A DNA stretch of 64,000 bases from Adineta steineri (taxonomy: Eukaryota > Rotifera > Eurotatoria > Adinetida > Adinetidae): NCBI GenBank assembly GCA_905250115.1, contig CAJNOI010000013.1:483788-547787 (forward strand). Direction: 5' to 3'. Shown in pieces: positions 22,833 to 35,800 of the stretch; position 1 is the first letter of the stretch; every line of letters begins with the position of its first letter. The position numbers were made by a program, and so were the translations under genes. The notes under the pieces are model-generated. The model had not been told where the DNA came from, ran no database searches, and saw nothing but the letters and a program-made list of their open reading frames with translations.

Positions 22833-23746
22833 ATGAATTTCTGATTTTGAGAAAAAAAGAAAAAAATTTTAGTTAAATAAAAGATGGAGAAATAAAAATA
22901 AAACATAGAGTCAAGTTTTATTGTTAAAAATCAATGAAAAAAATCGGTTAAAATTTGAAGAAAAACACATGTTCTGACGAAATAACGAAGAAAAATCTTT
23001 TTGTTTTGTTTTCTTCAAAAATGAATTGAATATGATAATTTCGATTAGTGGATCCGAATAAATAAGTTTAAAATTTTTTCAGCTTTTGTTTAATTTTATA
23101 GAAGGAGAAGAGAGAAGAAAAGAAAATATTTTGTGATTTAAATTGAAATGAAATAAAGATTCTTCGAAAAGAAAGTTTTATGTTTGATAAAATTCCATTC
23201 GAATATCTTTATTTGATGAAAACAATGAAATATTCTTGTTTCTTCGATTTAATAAAATTTAAGAATTGGTCAAAACTAAGAAGAGAAATGAAATGAATTT
23301 TATGGAACAAAACAAATGCTGAAAAGATTTTTGTTTAATAAATTAACAAATTTTATCATCTTGCAATTTTATTTTGTTTGATTTGAAATTTCAAAATAAA
23401 TCAATGAACATTTTCACCGAACTGAAGAGAAGATGAACAAGGATTCAAATACAATGAAAAATTAATAAAAAAAAATTTAAAATACTACAAAATTCAAATT
23501 TGATTGTTGATTTCAAAGAGTTTGAACCAAATGAAAATGTTTTCATCTCATTTCTTTTAATAAATCTTTCAAAAAAGATTTGTTTAGTTGTTCAAAGAAA
23601 TTAAAATAACTAGTGAATAATTTCTTTATCATATTTAATTCAATTTTTACAAATAAAAATTTTCTTCATTTCAATTTTAAATAAAAAATATTTTCAACTT
23701 TGACGAAAAGAATAATAAAAATCACTTGAAAGTATTGCTACATAGT
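22833..23746. other. Gene-free AT-rich spacer
   Basis: Purine-rich and T-rich stretches without exon signals. AATAAA-type hexamers shortly after the stop at 22832 (about 22875-22900) may serve as polyadenylation signals for the B-box/NHL gene. Confidence 0.45.
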
Positions 23747-24458
23747 TAATATCTTCGTTAGAGATATATCGATATTAGGCGACGAGGCACGATGAAAATA
23801 TTTCTCGAAACAATTACAAGCACGACTAGTTTTGTCTGCGACAGTTCTTCGAGAAGTAATAGAAAAAATATAATACATAGACATTTAGGATATGCAGTTG
23901 GTGACGCTCACATAGTGATATTATTATCGACGAAAAATAGTTGTCTCTACAAAACAAGCAAATTCTCTTTTCTTCGGTAACCTATATGCTTAATTTCTTC
24001 TTTTTTTTCTCTTATATTTATTATTTTTCGATAAACAGTATAATTCAATGACATTCACATCTAATGAAATATCTGAAACTAAAAATGATGAGGTCAATTC
24101 GTCTTTCTCATCTGATTGTACACTTTCTATGGAACATGAAGAAACAGAACATATTGATAAATCATTATCTACGAAAGATAATGAAGAACAACAATCTTCA
24201 TCTTGAAATGAATATGACGATGAATTAACATCATTAAAAGTAAAACCGATTTCTATTACTTTCAATAAAATAAATAATGAAAATCTTGATAATAAACGTC
24301 GAAATCTATTAAAAAGTCGTTCTGTTAGTTTTGCACCAACAGTCGAAGAATATGAAATACCTGCTCATTCTTCATTTTCATCTAATTATTCATCTGATTA
24401 TATTGATGCATTAGTTGATAGTTATAAATTACAAACATCAATTAATTTATTTCCATTA
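23747..24458 (+). repeat. ~710-bp pseudogenic repeat, left copy flanking the PKS/NRPS region
   Basis: Highly similar to 49362-50067 in the same orientation. It begins at TAATATCTTCGTTAGAGATA, whose outer bases TAATATC pair with GATATTA at 23770-23776. It contains a frame starting MTFTSNEISETKNDEVNSS that is acidic and Ser/Glu-rich, is interrupted by an in-frame TGA near 24204, and resumes as LLKSRSVSFAPTVEEYEIPA to DALVDSYKLQTSINLFPL. I do not recognise the protein. The right copy is broken at a different site. Confidence 0.75.
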
Positions 24459-24474
24459 TATGAAGAAAAAGAAT

Positions 24475-24542
24475 ATGTGTGGATGTGAGTGTGAATAACT
24501 AATAAACATCCATCTACATCCATATTCACATCCACACCCACT
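24475..24542. repeat. Telomere-like inverted repeat 6
   Basis: Left arm GTGTGGATGTGAGTGTGAATA, right arm TATTCACATCCACACCCAC; 12 nt (GTGTGGATGTGA) pair exactly. It begins about 17 bp after the end of the left ~710-bp repeat copy. Confidence 0.7.
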
Positions 24543-24574
24543 GTCGCAAACTTTTGGTATTAACTTGAAACATA

Positions 24575-24715
24575 CGAAAACATATTTCAAAAAGCTGGTT
24601 TTCGTACATTCCAATGGGTCAAATAGAATATCAATCCTCAAGCAACAGAAGAACAAAAAACATTTTTTGCTGATTATACTGAAATAGGCATGTGTTTTAT
24701 AGCTGGAGTTTAAAT
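24575..24715 (+). pseudogene. Methyltransferase C-terminal remnant
   Basis: One frame reads ENIFQKAGFRTFQWVK, stop, then NINPQATEEQKTFFADYTEI and GMCFIAG, ending in a stop. This is the pattern of the C-terminal strand-helix-strand of small SAM-dependent methyltransferases (F-KAGF-xFQWVK...ADY...IGM). The internal TAG and the absence of the N-terminal Rossmann half make it a relic. Confidence 0.45.
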
Positions 24716-25687
24716 TTTTTACCACATAACTCTAACAATAGTTGTTTAAAATATCGTTTTACACGAAAATCCATATACTTCTCTAATTAAAGTATATTAT
24801 ACACCTGGTTTTTCTTACTAGTTTCTAAATAGTCTCAGTAACATTTGTAGTCTCTTCTAATAGATAGTGTCACGATACCAATAAGATTATACAAGCGAAA
24901 CAGCGGAAGACAGTGATCCTTCAAACGATATATATTTTTCAATTGACGTTCTATTTCTTCTAGTTATTTTTGAGTATAAATGTGAGTGTAGGTGTATGCA
25001 TATTGTGTCTGTAATACTCACATCTACACCCTCAAGATTTTAACTGAGCTATTTATAATGTTCTTTGTTTATATAAGATTGATTATCGATGATTTTACTA
25101 GTCGATAATTATATCAATGAATATAGTATTACTTTTCATTCAAATTATTTTCTATTGACAGATAAAAGAGAAGAAATTAACTTTAGATTTTTCCGTGGAC
25201 AAGTTCTTAAATAAGATAAAGATTTAAAAAATTCTGCTTAGATTTTATTGATTGTTTCATAATTAATAAAAACTCTATTATTTTTCTCATGAATTCTACT
25301 GTAATAAATTTTTTAAACTTTTTAGTATCTCTAAAAATGCTATTGTTAATAATAATTATCATATCTTAGATATTATCTATGCACACAAGATATATAAATA
25401 TATTTGGATTGTATTATATAATAAAAATAGAATATATTATATAGATCAGGTCAAAGAGATCATGTTAGAATATGTGAAGTATATGTATTATTTCTTTTTA
25501 TGACAAGATAATAATAAAAGACTAATCAATGGTTTAGATTTAATGAGTTTATCTATAAAGTTAGATAGAATTAAATTCAAAGCTAATTTCATATATATTA
25601 GAAAAAAATATAATAAGTAAAAAATATTTGTATGGTTATAGATGCAAAAATATTTATTTGTTTGTTAATAAAATAGTTAAACAATAA
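24716..25687. other. Gene-free AT-rich spacer
   Basis: Contains telomere-like inverted repeat 7 and otherwise very AT-rich DNA up to the stop codon of the minus-strand ABC transporter. Confidence 0.5.
24980..25032. repeat. Telomere-like inverted repeat 7
   Basis: Left arm TGTGAGTGTAGGTGTATG, right arm ACTCACATCTACACCCTC with several mismatches. Confidence 0.6.
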
Positions 25688-26825
25688 TTATTGTACGTTG
25701 TTTTGAGCATTTAACATTTTATAATAAATTCCATGTTTTTCTATTAGTTCTGTATGTGTACCACTTTCTACTATACGACCCATTTCAAGTACATATATTG
25801 AATCACATGAACGTATTGTTGAAAGACGATGTGCAATAATAATTGATGTTCGACTAGGATCTTCTGTTTGAGCTTGATCTAGAGTTTCTTGTACTATCTG
25901 AAAATTAAAAATATTAAGTTGTACTTATAAAAGTAAATAACTTTACTTGTTCATTGTATGGGTCCATAGCACTTGTAGCTTCATCTAATAATAATATTTT
26001 AGGTTGACGAATAAGAACTCGAGCAATAGCAATACGTTGTTTTTCACCACCTGATAAAAAACCACCTTTTACTCCAACTTTTGTCTCATAACCCTATAAC
26101 AATATAAGATTATATTAGTAAATAATTTAATACTAATCTAACTTGAGGTAATTGTTGAATAAATTCATGAATATTAGCTTTAGTTGCAGCAAGAACAATC
26201 TCATCCATTGGTATATTTTCTAATCCATATGCTATATTTTCAGCAATTGTTAAGTCAAATAAAATTGGTTCTTGACTAACAACGCCCAAATGAGAACGAA
26301 GCCATTGAATATTTAATTGTCGAATATCAGTACCATCAAGAGTCTTATTTATATTAATATGTTTTTATATAAATACTTAAATTATAAATATAGAAGAGAG
26401 ATACTTACCAATTGTCCATGTGTAACATCATAAAAACGTTCTAATAATTGAACGATTGTTGATTTTCCACATCCAGATGCACCTAAATCGATTAATATTA
26501 TATGATTAAATAAATTAGAAAACATTATTTATTTAAACATTACCAACAAGAGCTATACGTTGACCTGATTTAATCGATAATTGAAGTTTATTAAGAACAA
26601 GAACTGTTGGACGAGTTGGATAAAAAAATTTAACTTGATTAAAGTCTATTTCTCCACTAAAGTTAGTCTAAACAGTTCAAAATTAAAATATACAATTCAA
26701 AAATAATAGTTTTTCTTCTTACTAATTCTTGTCCTTTATTCGATCCATTATCAATAGTTGGTGTTCGATCAAATAGGTCAAAAAATGTGTGAGCAGCAGC
26801 AAATGATACACCAATACGTTGTGCT
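25688..26825 (-). CDS. ABCB/MDR-type ABC transporter, 3' half (5' end lost in assembly gap)
   Basis: Six minus-strand exons: 26723-26825 (incomplete upstream), 26544-26667, 26409-26482, 26143-26343, 25947-26093 and 25688-25897. Introns are 49-76 nt and all frames join. The encoded C-terminal nucleotide-binding domain shows, in order, [12 protein letters not shown], an A-loop aromatic in VKFFYPTRP, Walker [11 protein letters not shown]-loop [10 protein letters not shown], signature LSGGEKQR, Walker [11 protein letters not shown] and H-loop IAHRLSTIR, ending MLNAQNNVQ. All catalytic motifs are intact. This matches the second NBD of full P-glycoprotein-type exporters (or the NBD of a half-transporter). 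These exporters pump lipophilic compounds out of cells, so linkage to the PKS/NRPS pair may be relevant, but it may equally be an ordinary metazoan ABCB. The membrane domains are missing at the N run. Confidence 0.85.
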
Positions 26826-26835
26826 CTGAAATGAA

Positions 26836-26935
26836 NNNNNNNNNNNNNNNNNNNNNNNNNNNNNNNNNNNNNNNNNNNNNNNNNNNNNNNNNNNNNNNNN
26901 NNNNNNNNNNNNNNNNNNNNNNNNNNNNNNNNNNN
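26836..26935. other. Assembly gap (100 N)
   Basis: Exactly 100 undetermined bases, the conventional length for a gap of unknown size. It truncates the ABC transporter gene. The DNA on the far side carries no recognisable ABC exon, so the true gap is probably several kb or the join is wrong. Confidence 0.95.
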
Positions 26936-29836
26936 ATAATGCTGAAAATTGAGAAACAATTTAACAAACTATGGTATAAGTAATAAAAGAGTGCATCTCC
27001 ATGATTTGTTTTTGGAAGTATACTAGTCGCTATCAGTCGAGGGTCCAGCGAGTCGCTCCGACGCGCGTTACTTGTACTTTATATTTGGAGATTGCTAGAA
27101 TAAAATACTTTAATTATTCTCATTGAAAAAATGTAAATATTCAATTTTAAGATGTTCGAACTGGAAAACATTTTCTATATGATATTCAGCTATTAGTATA
27201 AATGAATTTAAATTCGACTTCCTAATCACTTATTTTATTAAGAATTTCTCTAATTAAAAGAAAATTTTGAATTTTATTCACATTTCTTATCTCAACCTTC
27301 AATCAATATTTATTTGAAAGAACTTTCTTTGATGAAATCTTCTTATATTTATTGAATAATTTCTTTGATAAATCCATACTAATTCACATTGTCAAATTCT
27401 CTTTGTAACTCGAAATAATCTTAATTGTTAACTTTATTACTTTTCATTATTTGAATTATTTTTTTGAATTTTATATTAAACTATAAAAAATATTCGACGT
27501 ACTCAAAGGTATCCAGACAATGTAGGATAAGACCAATGAAAATTTCAGTTTAACTTGATACAATCGAACAGATCAAGCAACTCTGTCTTTCATCACCTGA
27601 AATTGATAAGTAGTTCAATTCCTATCAATGAAATTTGTTCATCATCGAATTTTATCAAAACTGTTCAAGTTCGTTTTAAAAGTGTTACTTGAAATATTTT
27701 GTAAAGCAAAAAATATTTTCTTTGCGTGATCATGTGAAAGAAGGCTCTTTCAAATCTTGTTTCATATGGTGAAAAACAATATCATGTTTTTATTCTCAAT
27801 ATAACGCAAGAAAGAAAACGAACAAATATTTATGGACAATCGAGCATACAACAAGTATGTCCTTTATCTATTTATAAGTGTTGGATAAGAATAAATCTTA
27901 TCACATCACCTATAAGAGATATATCGATAATGTAAAACTTTCTTCATAATTATCGCCACAGAAACATCGTTGGATGTTTACAATCTCTATCTATATTGAT
28001 ATGATAGAAAAATCTTTCATTATTCGTATTTTGTCAACACGACCGTTATTTTTCTTCTTGCAGGAACTTACACTACCAAGCGCAATATAAATCCATTCTT
28101 TTGTATAGAATAAAACAAAAAGTCGATTCGATTTATTTCGCCAACGCATTATTATTTTTTTGTTTCGTTAATGAAAGGAATCCGAAATTATGACATCTGC
28201 TCATCAATAATAGGTAATTATACTATGAAGGCAAACGTATATTCATTTTTTTTTGTATAAAAAAATAAAGAAAGGTCAATTTGCTTTATTTCGCAAACGA
28301 ACGCACTTTTCAAATTTCAGATGGAAAATTATTCAAGTTAATACAAATAAGTACAATCTCAACGTCTCGACTAATCTCAATAGTTATTTCGTTGAGCAAG
28401 TTCACCATCTATTACTGGAAATTGAAGTATTATGCACTTTCTTCTATATTAATCATAATATAATTGATTTAATACGACCAAAACACAAATGAAACGAAGT
28501 TTTAATTTCACAATGAAAATTTATTGCTGGAAATCGAAGGATTATGTGTGCCGTTCAATAATAAAAAAATATTATTCTCTTTGTCATAAAGAAGAGTCCA
28601 GTAAGAATAAATTATTTACTTGCTTATACGTTGACTTCCGCTGACTCGTTCAAAAATAATCTCAATGGATACCTATTATTTTCCATAAAACTTGACCAAA
28701 GGTAATCGAGAGTGAAGAATTCGATTATGACATCAGTTTTTTTAGAATTTTCCCCACAAAGGATAAGTTTTTATTTAAAAGATTTGTTTCATGAAGTTTG
28801 ATCAACGCCAATCGAATTTGAGGAACTTAAATTTTTGAAGTCAATTGTTTGAAATTGTTTGACTAAATAATTTGCTGGTAGTTGTAGACACATCGTTTCT
28901 ATGAGAAAGAGCTGAGAGAATCCCTGTACGAGCACTATTTTTCACATAAAGTTATGTTTTATCATGTAGTGCTGATTTTACTTTAATCAAATTCTATCGC
29001 CTAATTCAATTGTTAAATATACACAACTTTATTTTATACTATTACTTCAACATAATGGATTCTCAAAAACGAAATTATCCTCAAGTAATCCAAACGAGTA
29101 TCATCATTCAGTAAAAATCAACAAGTTCTTGATATTTTTACTCTTAAGTGAGATTGATACTTCTGCCCATAAATAATATTTATATATCGTCATAAAACTA
29201 TTATGTGTACCCGCTCTGGTTTCAAGCTAAATCATATCACATATTTTGTAAATTATTTTAACATCTGCAATACATTCATGATGGACAATCAAGCTTTAAA
29301 ATTCGATATGAACTTGGTCCATTATTAGAAACAATATACTCAACTTTAGGCGGTTACAAAACACACATTTATAGAGAACACAAAACTTTTCTTTTATCTA
29401 AAGAACAATTTTATTCATAAGTAATTATTTTGCTACAGATAAATTCTATTGTTGTATATTTAGGTGAAGCTGAAGGGGAATTTTATCGGCAATTAATTTT
29501 GATATAATGTAATTCTATTCTATTCTTTTATATTTAGATCGACGAGAACGAAACATTCGCCGGTGTCTGTAGCTATAGACAAGTAAAGTATATTTTTCGA
29601 TATACGCAGGAAGCACTCGACAGATCTTGCCTTAGCTTGTTTGCGGAGAGTGTTGGCGACTTCTCTTTAATTACATCCACCCACCCATACCCACTATTCA
29701 ATATATTTTCTTTAATATTATGTGTTCTCGAGATACAATAGTTTTCAATACTTCTTTTTTTTTCAGATCAAAACTTCATCAGTTTTTGTTTCATTTCTTC
29801 CGATAATCAACTAGTTTTTTATTCAACATATCTCAA
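26936..29836. other. Gene-free region upstream of the PKS
   Basis: No supported gene. A small CpG-rich island (about 27025-27070) stands out against the AT background. A codon-like fragment at about 29288-29419 (FKIRYELGPLLETIYSTLGG, then a stop) lacks a start and a partner exon. A single C-rich telomere-like arm (CATCCACCCACCCATACCCAC) lies near 29668-29690 without a matching G-rich arm. The last ~150 bp probably include the PKS promoter and 5' UTR. Confidence 0.45.
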
Positions 29837-32800
29837 ATGACACCCACTAGCACCTTCTTGGAACCGGTGGCTATTATAGGCATGGCCTGTGAATTTGCTG
29901 GTGATATTCATAATCCAAATGATCTATGGCATGCATTGGATGAAAGTCGGGATGTCGGTAGCGCAATACCTCGTGATCGGGTTGATTTTGAATCATATTG
30001 CGCTCATATGTTCAATATGGATAATCATGGACAGTTTCATGAAAAACTTATTCGTGCAGGATATTTCCTCTCCAATAAGCAATGGGATATGTTCGACGCA
30101 AGCTTTTTTGGTCTATCCGATGCTGAAGCAGGCAGTGTTGATCCATGTCATCGATTACTCATGCTCAAATTTGTTCATTTGCTTGACGATGCTGGCTACA
30201 CTATCGATAAAATGAATGGGTCACGAACTTCTGTCCACATCGGACAGTTTTCCAATGATCATACTTATACAACATTTCGCATGAAGCCAGAACATCGATC
30301 CAGATTTCATGGACCAAATAGTTTTCTGTACAATGCTGCTGCTCGTTTATCCTATCATTTCAATTTGCAAGGTCCTACCGTATCGATGGACGTTGCCTGT
30401 TCATCGTCGCTGAGCGCAGTACATTCAGCTATGCAAACTCTTCGTGTACGTGAAGCAGATATGGCTGTATGTGGCGGCGTAAATAGTATCTATTCTCCAG
30501 AGAATTTTCTATGGAGTTCAGTAGCTGGTGCTGAATCACCTGATGGACGAAGTCGATCGTTTAGTGTTGATGCTAATGGTTATGCTAAAGGTAAAGTGTG
30601 TATCATCATACATCTACTGATATGTTTGAATGTAATTTCTAGGTGATGGTCTTGGTCTTCTTTTGTTGAAACGACTAACTGATGCTGAACGCGATGGTGA
30701 TCGCATCTATTGTGTTATTCGTGATGCACTTAGTGGTCAAGATGGAAATGAAGATAAGAGTAGTTTTACTGTTCCATCGGGTGTAGGACAAGCACGTCTA
30801 CTAACTGAAATTTACTCAAGAACAAAATTTGATCCTCGGCAAATTTTTTATGTTGAAGCTCATGGTACTGGTACCCCCGTGGGTGATCCTATTGAAGCAA
30901 ATTGTTTAGGTCGATTTTTCAATCGATCATCTCTTGATCCTCCATTATTGATTGGTTCTGTTAAGAGCAACCTAGGGCATACAGAAGGAGCAGCTGGTGT
31001 TGCATCACTCATCAAAGTTGCCATGTGTATGTACCATCGAACTATTCCACCAAGTATGCAATTCACATCATTGAATCCGAAAATAGAAGCACAACGATAC
31101 AATCTTCACGTTGTTCAACATTCTGTACCATTTCCTCCTCATCGTACTGCTGAACCAATAGCTATAGGTATCAACTCGTTTGGTATGGGCGGTTCTACTG
31201 CACATGCCATTGTTGAAGAATACCAACCAATTGTAACACCCATCATTAATGGACATATATATGATCATTATAATGGAAATCAACGAGAAAATAAACAATA
31301 TTTCATCTTTATTTTCTCAAGTAAGTTCTGTACAACCTACTCTTTCTCATTTTCTTAGCAGTTATCAACAACTTCATTGTTTTTTTGTTTCAGCAAAAAG
31401 TCGTCAATCTCTCAATGATCAACTGATCCAATTCAATCGTTGGTTAGAAACAAAACCAGTTAATAATATAGATGATGATCAAGCTTTTCTTCAACGTATA
31501 TCTCAACAACTTCTTCTTAAAAGAACTATTAGTTATCAACATTTAGCAATCTTTGTTTTTCTTAATCGTCAACAATTGCAAGAACAAATCAATGCTCTTC
31601 TTACTGAACAAACATTAGCAGGCTTTTCAATTGTATTACGTCCAACAATACCATTATCACAGAAAATATGTTTTGTTTTTAGTGGACAAGGTCCACAATG
31701 GTGGGCTATGGGTAGACAATTATATGAAAGTGAACCTATTTTTAATAAATGGATTAATTTAATTGATGGAGAAATGACAAAAATTAATAATGGTGAATGG
31801 AGATTATTAGAAGAATTAATTGAAAAGAAAACTGAACAAGAATCTCGTATTAATGATACAAATATTGCTCAACCAACATTATTTGCTATACAAGTTGCAT
31901 TAGCAGCTTTACTTGTTTCTTGGAATATTTATCCATCATCTATAATATCACATAGTGCTGGTGATCAAGCCGCTGCTTTTGTTGCTGGTCGTTTAAGTTT
32001 AGAAGAAGCTGTTCGTGTTGTTTATCATCGATCACGTCTTCAAAATCGTAATACAAGACAAGGTGGCCGTATGTTAGCTGTTTCAATGAGTGAAGAAGAA
32101 GTAAACGAAAAACTTCTCAAAGGTATTGAACATCTTGTTTGTATTGCTGTTATTAATAGTCCTCGTTCGGTTACGCTAAGTGGAGATGAGAAAACTATTG
32201 ATGAATTACAACAAATACTTACAAAACTTTATCCAAATGTTTTTAAAGCTCGTCTTCGCATAGAAAATGCATTTCATTCTCATCAAATGGATCGATTTGA
32301 TATTGAAAAAGAAATGCTATCATCATTGAAAGATATTGGTGGACTTCCTTTAGTAGATCCACAACATATGTTTCATCCAAAATGTGCGCAAGCACGTCTC
32401 TATTCAAGTGTTGTGGGTGGTCGATTAAGTGATGAGACGCCCGTCGATGCTCGTTATTGGTGGTCAAATGTGCGACAATGTGTTCGATTTTATGATGCTA
32501 TCACATCTATTACAAATGATGGCAATGCAAGTGTTTTTCTTGAACTGTCACCACATCCAGTATTGGCAACATCGATTCAAGAATGTTACCAATCGATAAA
32601 TCAACAACCACTTATTCTTCCAACATTAAAACGAAAAGAAAATGAACAAATAACATTACTTACAAGTTTAGTACAGCTAACAACATCATCTCATGTTTGG
32701 CAACAATATTTTCATACTCGAAATGTATTACCTATGAAAGAAAACGAGCAACTTTTCGATGATTTTCCATTATATTCATTTCATCTTGTTCCATGTTGGT

Positions 32801-35800
32801 ATGAATCAAAAGATGCAGTTATCAAACGTCTAGCTAATCGTATTCCTATTCATCCTTTGCTTGGTGTACGTCAATTAACAGGACAAACAACTGCGACATG
32901 GAAAAGTCTTATCAATATTAATTTACCAAAATATGCTTATTTAAAAGATCATAAAATTCAAGATATAATTCTTTTTCCTGCTGTTGCTTTTGTTGAACTT
33001 GCTACAGCTGCATGCCATCAACTACTTTCACCAACAACAGATGATAAACAACCGACAATTATTTTTGAACAAGTCAAATTCATCAAAGCACTTGTGCTTA
33101 CTGAACATGAATTGATAGAAATATTTACACAAATTATCATGCCAATGCGTGAATGGTACATTTATAGTCGACCATGGTCATCAGCTGGTTCGAATTGTAT
33201 GCGTTCGTCAGGTATGGCCAGTGCTGACATGATTGATTCTTTTCTCGATCAACATACACTAAGTCAATTTTCCTTGAATGAGTTCACTTTACATGCGCAT
33301 GGTCAAATTGAAATCAACAATATTATTCAACAAAAATCAACAACACTGCTGAATATTGATACAATTCATTACACATGGTCGACACATGATACCACAAATG
33401 TTTATAATCATCTATCAACACGAGGTTATCAATATGGATCTTCTTTTCAAAAGATACAATCATTACATGGCACAACATCATCAGTTGTAGCTCAACTGTC
33501 AAATGATCTTAGCGCAAAAAATGATCTTTCATCTTATCATCTACTTCATCCAACTTTAATGGATGCGTGTCTTCATCCACTTCTAACTTTGTTACCTGGT
33601 TTCGACACCACATTTATTCCAGTTAGTGTTCAGAAGATTGTCAATAAAGGCAAAATGAATCTATCTTATTCAAATCTAGAAGTACGAGGAAAATATCATG
33701 ATAATATAAGTGGTTTAGGACAAGAAGGAACATATACACTAGATTTATCAATTATGCCAATTGATAGTAATACAGAAGAGCCAATATTTACTTTCGAAGG
33801 TGTTACTCTTCAACAAATTTCAGGTGCACAATCTGGTCGATGGACATTAGAGAAATCCATTTTTGATAAATTAAATATCACAGTTGATTTGCCTAATGTC
33901 GATCATAGAGAACATATAGATAGTCTTCTAAAAGACTATTGTATGAAACAAGTATGGAATGATTCACCAATAATAACAAGTGTAGCTGATTTATTTCCAT
34001 CACCTGAGAAGATTCTTAATAGTAAAATCGATAATGTTAGCAATCAAGATGTAGTTGAATCAATTGAACCATTCAACAAACTAGCTGCATATTATGCTCA
34101 ACAATCACTAGCAGAGCTCGATTTAAGTCTTGTTGATGATCAATATCGTCCTTTATTGAATACTTGCTACTTCTTAACCTCACTTTTATGCGAACAAGTA
34201 GCATTACACTCTACACAACTTTGTCTTATACAGCTGCTCGATCGTTTTCCACGTCTCGAACCAATTCTGACCTTATTAAACGCGTATGGGTCGCGATTAA
34301 AAGCCATTTTTACAGGACAACAGAGTGGAGTGGATGTATTCTTAGGAAACGATGATACCGGACGTCTTTTACAACAAGTAAAAAACATCATGAGTGCAAA
34401 TAAAACAGAAATGGTATTTGATGTAATTGATCAACATCTTCGGGTTGAACATAAACGAAATAGCTATGGCTCACTTAGCCACTATCGATTGCGCATATGT
34501 TGGTTTGCTAGTAGTGAATGTTCGGATGTCCTTCCTATTCTTGATCTGTTGCTCAATTTATCACATCATACAGATCTATGGATTGACTTTCATTATGCGA
34601 ATATGGACACGACACAACTTGCACAAGCCGAACAAATATTTGAAACACGTTTCGCTGATCAAACTCGTTTATCGATTACATACGATCAAACACTTGATTT
34701 GTTTAACAGTGAAACATTTACCAAAATACCGATCGAATCATTCGATATTATTTTTGCTGCAAATCAGCTTCCAAGAAATGAAGATTTAGCAGAATCTCTT
34801 ATCAATCTTCGTCGCGTACTTGTTCCTAATGGTCTTCTTTTATTGCTTGAATTAATTGGTGTTCCTCTATATTTTGATCTTATACTAGGTCTACTTGATC
34901 AATGGTGGTCATCATACAATAATACTCGTGCTTTGAATGATATCCAACAATGGATCACAGTTTTAAAACAAATAGGTGGATTTACAACTGTTACGCCAAT
35001 ATGGAGTCAATACGAAAGTACACTAATTATAGCTCAGAAAACGATGTCTCACGAAATACTACAGACACTTGATGAAAGAAAACATCAAAGATGGCTTCTC
35101 TTTGCCAAAGATGATGTTGAAAGTCTTGGCAAGAATATGATCTCGTTTTTACCATGTACAAATTATCAATTCTTTGATATTCATAATTCAGTCCCAGAAG
35201 TAATTCGTTCCGAAATTGAAGAAATGGTAACAACACATACACAATTGTATATTGTTTTTGCATGGCCACTTGAACAAACATTACTTGATGATGACGGTGA
35301 TTTAGCATTCAAACAACATGAAGAAATTATGTGCAGTACATTATCTCTCATTCTTCAAACAATTCATACAAAATCTTCTCATTTTCATCCATTTGTGTTT
35401 GTTATCACGCATCATGCGCAGCTTAATATCGGTTCTGATTGCAATTTAATCACATCACCAATTATTGGGCTTGCGCGAAGTTTGATGATTGAATACGAGC
35501 CACATCGATTAAAACTGATTGATCTACAAGCATCACTGACATCAATCAACAAGCCAATATTTGCGCGTGCTTTAATACAACATATGATGAATTCTCGATA
35601 TTCAAATAATACGTCTGAAATTGTTTTGCATCTTGACACGAACGAAAATCAAGTCAAACATATAAAATGGCATTTTGAAATGCTTCAAAAATCTGTTGAT
35701 GATGATAATAATAAACAAGAGAAATCTAAATTAGAACAAATTTCTATTATTCCTAAACGAGATGCTGATCAAAAACCATTTCGTATTTGTGTACCACAAT

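Noticed and set aside
23792-23980. 62-codon frame partly conserved with 49407-49607
   Set aside because: Conserved only because both lie in the ~710-bp repeat; the frames diverge through an indel near their ends and show no domain.
28253-28492. 79-codon frame in the PKS upstream region
   Set aside because: No recognisable domain, no ATG in frame with good context, AT-driven composition.
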